DNA from: Chitinophaga sp. Ak27
Lineage (GTDB): Bacteria > Bacteroidota > Bacteroidia > Chitinophagales > Chitinophagaceae
Direction: 5' to 3'
Length of the DNA: 64,000 nucleotides
Assembly (NCBI RefSeq): GCF_012726295.1
Contig: NZ_JABAOB010000001.1
Coordinates: 186,001 to 250,000 of the forward strand
Shown: piece after piece, positions 16,918-26,676 of the stretch
Layout: each line of letters begins with the position of its first letter
How positions within the stretch are numbered: the stretch's first letter is position 1
Program-made: the position numbers and the translations under genes
The notes under the pieces: model-generated
Databases searched by the model: none
What the model was told of the DNA's origin: nothing
Seen by the model: only the letters and a program-made list of their open reading frames with translations

Positions 16918-18453
16918 ATGAATAATAGTCAATTACTTTATTCACTTGTCGCAATCCTATTAATGAGTGGTTCAGGAATTAGTAAAGAAAAATCCGCAGT
17001 TGAAAAGCCTAACATAATCTTCATTCTTGCTGATGACCTGGGATATGGCGATGTGTCCTGCTTTAATGAAAATTCAAAAATTAATACGTTTAATATTGAT
17101 AAGTTAGCATCGCAAGGAGTTCGATTTACAGATGCCCATACCAGTTCATCAGTATGTACCCCAACACGATATGGGATTCTAACCGGGCGGTACAATTGGA
17201 GATCGCCTCTGAAAAGTGGTGTATTGTATGGGTATAGCCAACCATTGATTAAGAAGGGAAGAGAAACCATTGCTTCATTTTTACAAAAAAATGGATATCA
17301 AACCGGCTGCATTGGTAAATGGCACCTTGGCTGGACATGGAATTCAATTGAAAAAGGGATTGACAATGTTGATTTCTCTAAAAAGATATTAGATGGGCCC
17401 ACTACGTTAGGTTTCGATTATTTTTATGGCTTTTGTGGGTCGCTTGATATGTCGCCTTATGTTTGGGTAGAGAACGATATGCCGACAATGGTGCCTACGA
17501 AAATCACAGAAGGAGCTACTGGACAGCATTTCTGGAGAAAAGGTCCCACTTCTGATGATTTTAATCACGAACGGGTACTACCTGCAATTACGGAAAAGGC
17601 AAAAGGATTTATACACCAGTGTGCGAATAATAAAAATCCTTTTTTCCTTTATTTACCATTATCGGCACCACACACTCCTATACTTCCTACTGCCGAATTT
17701 AAAGGGAAAAGCGGCTTAGATAACCCCTACGGCGATTTTGTCCTGATGGTTGACTGGACTGTACACGAAATTTGTAAACAATTGGAAAAAGAAGGAATTA
17801 CAAACAATACGTTACTTATTTTCACTAGCGACAACGGCTGTTCCCCTTCGGCCGACTATATCCAGTTGTCTGCCAAGGGCCATAATCCGAGCTATATCTT
17901 CCGAGGTACTAAAGCCGATATTTTTGAAGGTGGCCACCGCGTTCCTTTTATAGTCAGGTACCCTGATAAAGTAAAGCCAGCAGTGAGCGATCAACTGGTT
18001 TGTACCACCGACTTTTTTGCTACTATTGCTGATTTACTTGGAGTTACTTACGGCGATAATGTGGCCGAAGATAGTTTCAGTTTCTTGCGGGCGCTTAAGA
18101 TAAAATCAGATTTGCCGGTTCGTGAAGCAATCGTTCATCATTCCATCGATGGAATGTTTGCAATTCGTAAAGGCGATTGGAAATTAGAGCTATGCCCCGG
18201 ATCGGGAGGGTGGAGCTATCCTCGTGAGGGGAAAGATGATGCTGTTCTAAAGCAACTTCCGGCATTTCAACTATATAACCTGAAAAATGATATTGGCGAA
18301 CAAAATAATCTTCAGGCCGAGCATCCTGAAATTGTTAAGGAATATCGCAAATTGTTATCAGGTTATATTAAAAATGGACGAAGTACTCCAGGTAAACCAC
18401 AATCCAATGATGAGTCAGGACCATGGTTGCAAATAAATTGGAAAGATGAATAA
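16918..18453 (+). CDS. Secreted S1-family sulfatase
   Basis: 511 residues starting with a signal peptide (about 1-22). Metal ligands D39 and D40 lie in ILADDLGYGD. The formylglycine site is C80 in SSVCTPTRYGILTGRY, matching CxPxR, so activity needs a sulfatase-maturating enzyme encoded elsewhere. IGKWHLG and the FTSDNG motif complete the alkaline-phosphatase-fold active site. It removes sulfate esters from a glycan or small molecule in the periplasm. It stands alone on the plus strand between the glycosidase pseudogene and a rearranged segment, without an adjacent SusC/D. Its promoter must lie in the AT-rich 286 bp upstream, where I see no clear TTTG/TAnnTTTG pair. Confidence 0.93.
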   Translation: MNNSQLLYSLVAILLMSGSGISKEKSAVEKPNIIFILADDLGYGDVSCFNENSKINTFNIDKLASQGVRFTDAHTSSSVCTPTRYGILTGRYNWRSPLKSGVLYGYSQPLIKKGRETIASFLQKNGYQTGCIGKWHLGWTWNSIEKGIDNVDFSKKILDGPTTLGFDYFYGFCGSLDMSPYVWVENDMPTMVPTKITEGATGQHFWRKGPTSDDFNHERVLPAITEKAKGFIHQCANNKNPFFLYLPLSAPHTPILPTAEFKGKSGLDNPYGDFVLMVDWTVHEICKQLEKEGITNNTLLIFTSDNGCSPSADYIQLSAKGHNPSYIFRGTKADIFEGGHRVPFIVRYPDKVKPAVSDQLVCTTDFFATIADLLGVTYGDNVAEDSFSFLRALKIKSDLPVREAIVHHSIDGMFAIRKGDWKLELCPGSGGWSYPREGKDDAVLKQLPAFQLYNLKNDIGEQNNLQAEHPEIVKEYRKLLSGYIKNGRSTPGKPQSNDESGPWLQINWKDE

Positions 18454-18636
18454 ATCGTGTAATCAGATTAAATTCATTGGACTTGAGAGATTTAAAAACC
18501 TGACGGGCAAGTGATGGCATATTTCTGCCTGATAATGTATAACCCAAATTTACTGAAATAGCTACGATTTAATCTGACAGTAAGGGGGCGGTTACCCAGA
18601 ACAACAATGCAGCAGTTATTCTTCCTGTTTTATTCA

Positions 18637-18915
18637 TCAGAGCTTCATGTCCTGCCAGTATTCCTGTATCGGTTTATCAAATACATCCTGGAAATACAGA
18701 ATACCACCAAAATCCTTGTCCCATCCCCATTCCCACATGTATTCAAGTATATGACGGCGCGGCTCCATCAACACCGGGTCATTGTTGGGAGACTGCAGCT
18801 GCGTATAGGCTTTGACAAGTAATTTCTTCCAATATCTTTTATGCAGTTGGCGGAATACTGGTTTATTGCCCTGCATCAACAATTGTAACAGCTCTTCGTC
18901 CGTGTTTTTCTCCAT
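18637..18915 (-). pseudogene. Chimera of FecI sigma N-terminus and AGE-type epimerase fragment
   Basis: The first 42 codons (18915-18790) are nearly identical to the start of the intact sigma factor at 33297 (MEKNTDEELLQLLMQ, then KRYWKKLLVKAYTQLQS). After the junction the frame continues as ILEYMWEWGWDKDFGG, YFQDVFDKPIQEYWQDMKL and stops. That second part matches an internal region of N-acylglucosamine 2-epimerase family proteins, where DMKxWW normally follows. Neither half is functional: the sigma part lacks regions 2.3 to 4 and the epimerase part lacks its catalytic histidines. The frame staying open across the join is probably chance. Confidence 0.75.
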
Positions 18916-19125
18916 TGTTACTAAAACTAGAGCTCACGAAGCGATACATAGGTACAATCAAATAAACTATTTTTTTTAAAATGACAAATTGCGGATGGCT
19001 AAAAGTAGTTTAAAAAAGGGTGTGGGAGAAAATATGGGTTGAAAAAGTTAAAATAAGATTAACTGCGGTGACAAAAAAATATTTCGGCAACAGTAGGGGT
19101 AACACCGGCATTATACCCACTATAT
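18790..19125. repeat. 336-bp duplicate of the sigma promoter region (copy of 33172-33507)
   Basis: The sigma N-terminus, its start, promoter and upstream region are repeated with few substitutions at 33172-33507, in the same orientation. Both copies end at the sequence CCCACTATAT, after which they diverge. The -7 box CAAATAAA (minus-strand TTTATTTG) is kept at 18959-18966, but the spacer to the CAAA box is 18 rather than 19 bp. Confidence 0.85.
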
Positions 19126-19142
19126 GAATGAAAGGGGATTCT

Positions 19143-19518
19143 CCTCCATCTGCCTGTGAAAAAACCTGTACAATGTGAACAATGAAAACCGCAGAGAAAA
19201 ACCGCATTGAAAGGATATTCCGCGAAGAGTAACAAGCCAGGGAATCAATCAAAGAAGCAATCAGCAACAACCAAAATCAATAATATAAAACGTGTATCCA
19301 TTACTATTATATTAAAAATACATGCTGCCGGCCGCTTGGGCGCAGCACCGCTTTCTGTAGTCATAAATACAATTGTATGCAACTGAATTCTAAAAAACAC
19401 GGCGTACAGCTATGGGGTGCCCTCCTCTTGCCGTTGCCGACAGGCGTTTCCTGGGTGCAGACCATGACCCGGCAGGACAAAATTTTTATTCAAAAAGGAC
19501 CCCAGTACCAGCGCTGGA
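19143..19518. repeat. 376-bp duplicate of the 35.4-35.8 kb leader (copy of 35444-35819)
   Basis: Only 17 bp after the first duplicated block, a second block reproduces the leader and first 47 codons of the large gene at 35677. Compared with the 33-36 kb locus the roughly 1.9 kb between the two blocks (SusD remnant, TlpA gene, TlpA remnant) is absent here. Confidence 0.85.
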
Positions 19519-19649
19519 TGGCGGTGAAATATTACCTCGTAAAGGTGAAGCCGCCTTATGAGGGGCGGTATGCATCTTCCGGCACACGTTTTAATTACAA
19601 TTCGGTGGCAGATGCGTTCGGCAACCCGGTGAAACGATCCGGCGGGTAA
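19377..19649 (+). pseudogene. 5' fragment of the 35677-type gene fused to foreign sequence
   Basis: Residues 1-47 match the start of the T9SS protein at 35677 (MQLNxKKHGVQLWGA, QTMTRQDKIFIQKG), including the signal peptide. From residue 48 the sequence changes to VKYYLVKVKPPYEGRYASSG and TRFNYNSVADAFGNPV, which I cannot assign. With 90 codons and none of the catalytic or carbohydrate-binding domains, it is a rearrangement product rather than a working enzyme. Confidence 0.65.
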
Positions 19650-19839
19650 AGCCTTCCAGAGTATACTAATACAACGGGTACCTTCTTTCAGGATGGTAGA
19701 CCATAAGTCTGGTACTGAAATGATATTATTAATTTCAAATGTATCTAAATGGAAACAGAAATTATTGAATATTAATAGCTTAAAACTAAATACAAAAAAT
19801 AGTTGTAGAGATAATTTTTAAATCGTAATTATAACAAAC

Positions 19840-20883
19840 ATGAAAAAAATCTTCTTTTTCTTTCCCGTCCTTGTAGTTTTATTGTCTAGTTCGTGTGCCA
19901 AATATTTGCAAGAGATACATCCGTGTCCACCTTCAGACACCACATTTAGGATTGTCGGATATTATTCTTTCAACGATGCTACGAACGCCGCTAATATATT
20001 GAGTGTACCTTTCGCTAAGCTTACTCATATTAATCTGTCCTTTGTTAACCCCGACAACCTGGGAAATTTTAATCAGAATTTTGGGGCGCTGGTGCCATTT
20101 ATTAGTGCTGCCCATTCACATGGAGTAAAGGTTTTATATTCCATCGGAGGAGGGACATATCAAAAACAATATCATGATCTTTTAAAAAATGATAGACGAT
20201 CATCATTTATTAAAACCTTGGTTTCAAGAGTAGTTGAATCCAATGCGGATGGAGTTGATGTGGATTTGGAAGTTGGTTTTATATGGACAAATTCAGATCT
20301 GCCTAATCTCGATACAAACTACACATCATTTGTAATTGAACTTGCACAGGCATTAAGGTCAGCAAACAAATTAATTACCAGCGCATTGCCGGGTTCTCTA
20401 TCGCCAAATGTGGTAACACAAAAAGTACTGGAGCAGTTCGATTTCATTAACATTATGTCTTATGACCATGGAGGAGTTACGACTCCAAATCCGATCAACC
20501 ACTCTACATATGCTAGTGCAGTGAAAGATCTGAATAACTTTCGGAATAATTTTAAAATCCCCGCTAATAAATTAGTGCTTGGGGTGCCATTTTATGGGTA
20601 CGGTTGGAAAACCGGGGCTCCGACAATCAGCATAAAGTACAGAGATATCGTTTCGTCTAATCCGGGAGCAGAATTCGCCGATCAATGGACTCTTTCAGAT
20701 GGCTACACCGTGTATTATAACGGAATCCAAACGATCAAAGATAAAACCAATCTGGCAAAGGATCAAGCTTCCGGTATTATGATCTGGCATCTTTCATTCG
20801 ATGCAACAGAAGCACCCAAATCATTGCTGAATACAATTTATGAGGCGTCGGGTAGTACGAACAAGGCACAAGAAAAGGACTAA
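19840..20883 (+). CDS. GH18 family chitinase-like lipoprotein
   Basis: 347 residues with a lipobox LLSSSC (C19), so an outer-membrane or periplasmic lipoprotein. The GH18 active site DxxDxDxE is intact as DGVDVDLE (137-144) with E144 the proton donor. Other family marks are LYSIGGG (99-105), INIMSYDHGG and the closing IMIWHLSFD strand with its tryptophan. It is a single-domain enzyme with no chitin-binding module, so an oligosaccharide-acting chitinase or an endo-beta-N-acetylglucosaminidase of the EndoS/H group are both possible. It has no SusC/D in the same orientation and may be expressed alone; the leader from 19650 is AT-rich without clear signals. Confidence 0.92.
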   Translation: MKKIFFFFPVLVVLLSSSCAKYLQEIHPCPPSDTTFRIVGYYSFNDATNAANILSVPFAKLTHINLSFVNPDNLGNFNQNFGALVPFISAAHSHGVKVLYSIGGGTYQKQYHDLLKNDRRSSFIKTLVSRVVESNADGVDVDLEVGFIWTNSDLPNLDTNYTSFVIELAQALRSANKLITSALPGSLSPNVVTQKVLEQFDFINIMSYDHGGVTTPNPINHSTYASAVKDLNNFRNNFKIPANKLVLGVPFYGYGWKTGAPTISIKYRDIVSSNPGAEFADQWTLSDGYTVYYNGIQTIKDKTNLAKDQASGIMIWHLSFDATEAPKSLLNTIYEASGSTNKAQEKD

Positions 20884-20999
20884 TTAAGTAATACCTTTTA
20901 TTATCGGTAGTATAAATTCTTGTGTAAATAGAAGGCAACTGTATTGAGTTAATACCAGTAGGTGGAGTGAAGTGAGGCGTAGCGGAGTCGAACGGAACG

Positions 21000-21313
21000 A
21001 CACCTGCTGGGTACAGCAGAGGGATTGCCCCGATATTTTTTAACTTAGTATGCAGTTTTATGGACAATCGGCAGTTATTAAAATTCTCCCACTCCTGCAA
21101 CTTCTTATTGATGTCGTCTGTGTAGTTAAGCAGCTGGTAAAACTCTTGTTGATCGGTCAAACGGGGCCGATCAACTTTGCCATTTAAATATGGACTAGCT
21201 TTCTTGATGTATACATGCCGAATGGCCAAATCTTCGCAATGCCAATGAAATTGCGCCTGAAATTCATGCCCGTTATCGGTTTGAATAGTTGGAATTCGGA
21301 ATGGAATTATCCG
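21000..21313 (-). mobile_element. IS481/IS3-type transposase remnant (3' part)
   Basis: The minus strand reads PFRIPTIQTDNGHEFQAQ, then HVYIKKASPYLNGKVDRP and LTDQQEFYQLLNYTDD. These are the second catalytic Asp (TDNG) and the region around the catalytic Glu of DDE integrase-core transposases. The Glu normally seen in NGKVERSH is Asp here. The first Asp and the N-terminal HTH are missing, and after WENFNNCR the sequence degenerates. Inactive fragment. Confidence 0.8.
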
Positions 21314-21777
21314 AACGGGTATCAGTGACTTATGCAGCAACAGGGAGGCGTAGTGACATAAGCAATGCCTTTCACAAACAAGTCACAGGCCATATCTACT
21401 GCGTCGCTATCACCGAGGCAAGTACCCTTGAAGATATCCTTATCAAGAGTACTGCCATGAGTGATAAATTAAAATGATTAAGCAATCCTGCTTCACTTCT
21501 GGCATTCTTTCAAGCCGACGTATTGTTTAGCAATGAAGCTTACTGTTTTACTAAAGGCCTGGATTGTTTAGTTCCAAATCATACCGCTATTTTTTCCTCT
21601 TCCCCTATTTGTAAATGAATATTTCTATCCACACCCTTAATATTAACAAATAGCAGACTACGGAGCTATTGATACTTTAAAAGGCAAATTCAGGAGTAAT
21701 TGAAAAATAAATCGGATTTTTCCTGCAAAATTAATCCCCCCAAACGTTGCCCAGGGTACGCCCAATGGATAACACCA
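21314..21777. other. Non-coding gap between the transposase remnant and SusD
   Basis: No convincing gene. A 62-codon plus frame at 21289-21477 overlaps the remnant and shows no family resemblance. No clear terminator hairpin was found for the SusD operon that ends at 21778. Confidence 0.5.
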
Positions 21778-23331
21778 CTAATTTTTATCCCACCACAACG
21801 GCGTAGTAATCTTATCCGGTCCTTTGAGCAGATTCACGGCATCGCTCATCGCCGCGCCATTGTTTTCCTGCTCCTGTGTCAGGAAAGTAAGGCGACGGAT
21901 CCACTGTGTAGCCGGACTCGTTACATCCGGATTATCCGAATTGGCAATTGGGTAAAGATTGAACGTTTTGCTCCTGCGGTAGTCCGCCCAGGCCTCGCAG
22001 CCATCCGGGAATAAGGCCAGCCACTTCTGCAAAGAGATCTGCGCCTTTTGCACAGCAGGGTTGGCAACGTCGAACATTACCGGAAAACTCACCAACGCCG
22101 GCGAATTCAGGAAGTCGGCCGGAGCTTCAGCTGGCGTGATGCCGTTAATATATGCAAGGATAGCGGCATTATCCGTAATACCCCATTGCTTAAGCGATTG
22201 CGTGATACCCGCTTCATACAGCTCTTTTGCTGTGCCTCCCATATTCCATCCAAGCATGGCGCCTTCTGCACGAAGAAAATATGCTTCTGCAGCACACATC
22301 ACATTCTGCGGCGTGGCTAAAAAGTCGCTTATACCACCGGCAGCCACTGAGCTCCATCTCGGGCCTACGTGTGAATTGGCCGCCGCAGTGTTCTGTGCCT
22401 GGGTCAGCTGAGTAGCGGTAAGCCCGTTACGTAATCCTTCAAAAGTTTGGGTATTGGTAGCCGGTAGAAAGTACACAGGCAGGCGTGGATCTTTGTACCC
22501 TTTCAATACAGACTCCATTGCAGCGCTCATTCGGAACTCATTCCAATCGCTCATCTGTGAGAGACCGTTAATATCGCTGCCATTCAGGCTTTTCTGTAGC
22601 AGCGCATCATCGGTAGGACTCGCGTTCATCACACCAGCCGTATAGGCTGCTTCAGCTTCTGTTCTGGCCCGTGCTGGATCTACCCTGGATATACGCAGCG
22701 CCAGCCGTAACCGCAACGTGTTGGCAAACTTGATCCATTTGTCCACCTTCCCGCCGTAAATGATATCGTAAGATCCAAAGGGCGTTTCCCCCGTCTTTGT
22801 TTTCAATACATTCACTGCGCTGGTTAATCTTTTGAAGAAATCATCGTAGATCTTATCCTGCGCATCGTACGGAACAGTAGTTCCCGGCTCGCCGGCCTTA
22901 AAGTAAGGAATAGGGCCCCAGTAATCAGTGACACGATGAAAAGCAAGCACCCACACAATATTCGCCAGCGCATATTGCGAAGAACCAGCGTCTGTTTGCT
23001 TGAAAATGGTTTGCAATTGCGGCACCACACCGGTATAAAGACGTATCCACGCACTGTTGAACCAATCGGAACGCATCACATAACGGTCAGAGGGGAACGA
23101 AGTAGCATTACACGCAAAATACTGCGCATACTGGTCGGCATTCAGGTTTTGCGCTACCTGGTAGCTAGTGCTGAACATGGCCAGGTCTTCCGCCCTAGTA
23201 AAAAGGAATGGCAGTTCTGCCGCCCCAGGGTTCACAATCGCATTCGGATTGGTATTGATCTCTTCATACTTCTTTGTACAGGAAGCAAGCATCAGCAGAA
23301 GGAAACAAGTATATATGGTCGTTCTTTTCAT
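21778..23331 (-). CDS. SusD/RagB-like outer-membrane lipoprotein (SusD-like_2 type)
   Basis: 517 residues with lipobox LASC (C18) and the NTNPNA start that marks the SusD-like_2 (PF12771) branch. The aromatic-rich VTDYWGPIPYF segment and LRLRLALRISRVDP are typical of the helical body. It pairs with the SusC that ends 18 bp upstream and binds oligosaccharide at the cell surface. It is the last gene of a four-component run (SusC-SusD-SusC-SusD) downstream of FecI-FecR. Confidence 0.94.
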   Translation of the reverse strand: MKRTTIYTCFLLLMLASCTKKYEEINTNPNAIVNPGAAELPFLFTRAEDLAMFSTSYQVAQNLNADQYAQYFACNATSFPSDRYVMRSDWFNSAWIRLYTGVVPQLQTIFKQTDAGSSQYALANIVWVLAFHRVTDYWGPIPYFKAGEPGTTVPYDAQDKIYDDFFKRLTSAVNVLKTKTGETPFGSYDIIYGGKVDKWIKFANTLRLRLALRISRVDPARARTEAEAAYTAGVMNASPTDDALLQKSLNGSDINGLSQMSDWNEFRMSAAMESVLKGYKDPRLPVYFLPATNTQTFEGLRNGLTATQLTQAQNTAAANSHVGPRWSSVAAGGISDFLATPQNVMCAAEAYFLRAEGAMLGWNMGGTAKELYEAGITQSLKQWGITDNAAILAYINGITPAEAPADFLNSPALVSFPVMFDVANPAVQKAQISLQKWLALFPDGCEAWADYRRSKTFNLYPIANSDNPDVTSPATQWIRRLTFLTQEQENNGAAMSDAVNLLKGPDKITTPLWWDKN

Positions 23332-23349
23332 TTTCGTAAGTTTTTGGTT

Positions 23350-26300
23350 TTAGAAACTTGCCTTCAGGTTAAAGCCCCAGCTGCGGGTGGAAGGAAGGTT
23401 ACCGTATTCCACACCCTGGTAATTGCTATTGGCCAGGCTCAGCTCAGGATCGAACCACATTTTACGTTTGCCCAAACCTGGAATGTCCAGCAGGGAACTG
23501 CCCCGGTAGATCCACGCCAGGTTGCGCGCTACTGCAGATAATTTGAGCGCTTTGAAAAAGCCACTATTTGCCACGGGAATATCATAGCCGAACGACAACT
23601 CACGCAAACGGAAACTGGTAGCATCATAGGCAAAAAATTCAGCTGCTCCGTAACGCTTACCGGAGGCGGTTTGCCAGAAGTCTACCGCGCTGATGGTATT
23701 GGTAACAGCCTGTTTATTATTGTCCACACCGCCAAGGTTCCATCCGCCTTCGCGATACTGCTCCGTTACTTTTGGAATACCGCTGAAGGCCAGGTTCATT
23801 TCTGTTCCGGAAACGATGGTACCACCTACGCGGCCATCTACCAACAGGCGCAGCGAAAATCCCTTGTAGGTAAACGTGTTGGTAAGCCCCATGCTGGCCC
23901 TGGGGTTGAAGTTGCCGATATAACCGGTGGTAGTGGTCAGCACCGGCTTCCCGGCGGAAGTAACGATACGCTGGCCTGCATCATTGGTCGCCCATTTGAG
24001 GCCGAACAGGTCGCCGTAACTACTGCCTGTTTGTACTACCACGGTAGCCACACGGGCGTCTGAATTGATAGAAAAAGTTTTGATGTTATCCGTTAGCGCA
24101 ATTACTTTATTATTATTGAAAGAAAGATTATAGGCAACATCCCAGTTAAAACCCGATGACCTCACAGGTGTGCCGGTGAGCAGGAACTCCCAACCGGTAT
24201 TCTGGATATTACCGGCATTGATATACTGGGTCAGGTAACCCGTAGCCGCCGGAACGCTGAGCGACAGCAATTGGTTTTTTGAATTACTCTTATAGTAGGT
24301 AGTGGCTAACCCGATGCGCTGATCGAGGAAACGTATATCCAGACTGGCTTCTATGTTACCTACAATTTCGGGTTTCAGGTTTTCAATAGGCAAAATTGTA
24401 TTGCGGCTGATCTGCCCGTTGCCGGCGCTCTGCGTAAAATTAAAAACGGCATTCCTGATTTGTTCCTGGCCGCCATTACCTACCTGCGCATAGTTCAAAC
24501 TTCCTTTGAGGAAGGAAATAGCCTTCGGCAGATGTACCAGGTCGGAGATGATCACGGAAGCTCCAGCAGAATAGTAGGCATAAGAATAGGGAGAGGGCAA
24601 CCGGGAATCCCAGTCGTTCCGGATACTCGCATCTAGGAATACCGCGTTCTTGTATCCCAGCGTGGCTTGCGCAAAGAGCGATTGCGTTTGTGTGCCTCCG
24701 GCAGATGCGGTAGGCGAAGGAGCCTTTGCAAATGCAGTACTGAACCTGTTTGGAACACGCAGCCCGGTGGCCTGTATAGAATTATTTTTGTTGCTGATAT
24801 CCCGGAAGATGCCACCCGCATAGTAATTCACTTCCAGGTCTTTTGCAATACGGTTCTTTCCTTCAAAAATCACATCATACCATTGCTGGGTAGTGTTGAT
24901 ATTACTGAGAAAATAATCACCGCCAGTACCCAATCCTGCACGCAGCACAGTACCTTCCATATACGATTGATCCAGCTGATCATTCATTTTGTCCAGATTG
25001 GCGCGGCCGGTTACGCTTAACCAATCTGTAAGACTGTATTTCATGGAAAGGAAACCCATGATACGATCCCGGTATGCATTGATGGAGGTATTATAGATCA
25101 TCCAGTACGGGTTCTGATAAATAGAACCCAGGGTGGCAGGCCACGGAGTGGCCACCGGTGTGCCCTGGTCTCCTATTTTCTGGTAGTTCTTTGCCGTAGC
25201 CAGGCTCACGTTTCGCGGGATCTGGTACAGGTCAATTACCGGGGCGTTTTCTTCCCCGTTCCGCGGCAGGTTGTTGATCCGTTGATTAATGTAAGTGATC
25301 TTTGCATCGGTCGATAAACGCGGCGTGATCTGATTGGTGATCCTCAGGTTCACGATGTGCCGCATGAGGTTATTCTCCGGAACAATGCCGCCTATGCTAT
25401 TGTTCGTATACGAGAAATACGATTGCATCTTCTCGTTACCTGCCGATATGCCCACGTAATTGTTAAGTGCCACACCATTGCGGAAGAAACCGCGGATATT
25501 ATTGGGCTGGGCCGAATAGGTAGCCTGCTCGCCCAGATGATCGGTGAAAGACTGCCCTGTCATTTTCGGGCCCCAACTGTCGCCTACCGCTGGGTTGATA
25601 GTATTACCTAAACCTTGACCGTATTGATTCTGCACCTGCGGCAGTGAAAACGCGCTCTCAAAAGTAACACCAGAGTTGAGGTTTACTGCAAAGCCATTCT
25701 TATTTCCTTTTTTGGTAGTGATCACCAACACGCCGTTACCGGCCTGGCTGCCATACAGCGCGGCCGCAGATGCGCCACGGAGCACGGTCATGTTTTCGAT
25801 GTCGTCGGGGTTCATGTTAGAAGCGCCATCTGGCCCTTGTATGCCTCCAAAGGTATTGCCCGTTACGTTATATGTAGGGTTGGCAATAGGCACGCCATCC
25901 ACCACAATCAGGGCATTGTTGGAGCCCTGGATGGAGCGGTTACCCCTAAGCACTATCCTGGCGCCGCTTCCCGGTCCGCCGGAACCCTGGGTAATAATGG
26001 CATTGGCCACCTTACCCTGCAGGGAGTTCAGGATATTATTGGCGTCACGTACCTCGTTCAGCTCGGCCGTTTTTATGGATTGCGTGGCATAAACCAGGCT
26101 TTTCGATTGCCGGGCAATACCCAGCGCTGTTACCACCACTTCATTGATGTTTTTGGCTACAGGTTTCAGCGAAACGTCGAAGCTCGTTCTGCCATCTAGT
26201 GGTACTTCCCGGGTATCATAGCCAATAAAGGTAAGCACGAGCGTGGCGCCGTTGCCGGCGGTAATAGAGAACTTACCGGCGGCATCAGTGCTGGTGCCGG

Positions 26301-26466
26301 TTTTCCCATTCTTAATAGTAACGGTCACCCCGGGCAAAGGTGTTCCCGTTTCGTCTTTCACGGTACCCGTTACAGTTTTGGATTGCGCAGCGGCAATTAC
26401 AGGCAGGAAGATCAAAAAAAGACCAACCAGTTGTTTACTGATGAATCTGTCAAATAGCATTGGCAT
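23350..26466 (-). CDS. SusC/RagA family TonB-linked outer-membrane transporter
   Basis: 1038 residues, at the short end for SusC. A signal peptide (about 1-27) is followed by a carboxypeptidase-like domain (VTGTVKDETGTPLPGVTVTI) and a plug beginning INEVVVTALGIARQSKSLVY, the sequence variant that replaces VGYGT in the SusD-like_2-partnered branch. No STN domain. The barrel ends in GFNLKASF. Partner is the SusD at 21778. It lies downstream of a first SusC/SusD pair and a 37-bp leader element at 26530-26566, and so could be transcribed separately. Confidence 0.94.
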   Translation of the reverse strand: MPMLFDRFISKQLVGLFLIFLPVIAAAQSKTVTGTVKDETGTPLPGVTVTIKNGKTGTSTDAAGKFSITAGNGATLVLTFIGYDTREVPLDGRTSFDVSLKPVAKNINEVVVTALGIARQSKSLVYATQSIKTAELNEVRDANNILNSLQGKVANAIITQGSGGPGSGARIVLRGNRSIQGSNNALIVVDGVPIANPTYNVTGNTFGGIQGPDGASNMNPDDIENMTVLRGASAAALYGSQAGNGVLVITTKKGNKNGFAVNLNSGVTFESAFSLPQVQNQYGQGLGNTINPAVGDSWGPKMTGQSFTDHLGEQATYSAQPNNIRGFFRNGVALNNYVGISAGNEKMQSYFSYTNNSIGGIVPENNLMRHIVNLRITNQITPRLSTDAKITYINQRINNLPRNGEENAPVIDLYQIPRNVSLATAKNYQKIGDQGTPVATPWPATLGSIYQNPYWMIYNTSINAYRDRIMGFLSMKYSLTDWLSVTGRANLDKMNDQLDQSYMEGTVLRAGLGTGGDYFLSNINTTQQWYDVIFEGKNRIAKDLEVNYYAGGIFRDISNKNNSIQATGLRVPNRFSTAFAKAPSPTASAGGTQTQSLFAQATLGYKNAVFLDASIRNDWDSRLPSPYSYAYYSAGASVIISDLVHLPKAISFLKGSLNYAQVGNGGQEQIRNAVFNFTQSAGNGQISRNTILPIENLKPEIVGNIEASLDIRFLDQRIGLATTYYKSNSKNQLLSLSVPAATGYLTQYINAGNIQNTGWEFLLTGTPVRSSGFNWDVAYNLSFNNNKVIALTDNIKTFSINSDARVATVVVQTGSSYGDLFGLKWATNDAGQRIVTSAGKPVLTTTTGYIGNFNPRASMGLTNTFTYKGFSLRLLVDGRVGGTIVSGTEMNLAFSGIPKVTEQYREGGWNLGGVDNNKQAVTNTISAVDFWQTASGKRYGAAEFFAYDATSFRLRELSFGYDIPVANSGFFKALKLSAVARNLAWIYRGSSLLDIPGLGKRKMWFDPELSLANSNYQGVEYGNLPSTRSWGFNLKASF

Positions 26467-26529
26467 CTGGTTTAAAATGAAAAATTAGATATCTCATAGT
26501 GGAAATATTTATGCGATATGTTTCCTTTG

Positions 26530-26566
26530 ATAAGAAATTAAAAATCAGCCAGATTTTATTGTCAAG
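26530..26566 (-). promoter_or_regulatory. Leader element shared with the GH29 gene, copy 1
   Basis: On the minus strand CTTGACAATAAAATCTGGCT is followed by GATTTTTAATTTCTTAT. A related sequence lies at 51071-51106 upstream of the fucosidase, with 16 identical bases ATTTTTAATTTCTTAT. Position 64 bp before the SusC start suits a promoter or 5' leader site. Confidence 0.45.
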
Positions 26567-26676
26567 TAGGGTAAGACCCGGTAGAGCATTCAGCTATCTC
26601 ATAACCAGTCAATTTAATACCCGGCCGTTGTTTCAAAATAAGTAGTGAAAAGGTGGCCCTTCTGATTTAGCACGTG

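Noticed and set aside
21289..21477. A 62-codon plus-strand frame next to the IS481-type remnant
   Set aside because: It overlaps the transposase on the other strand, lacks a recognised family and has no start signal.
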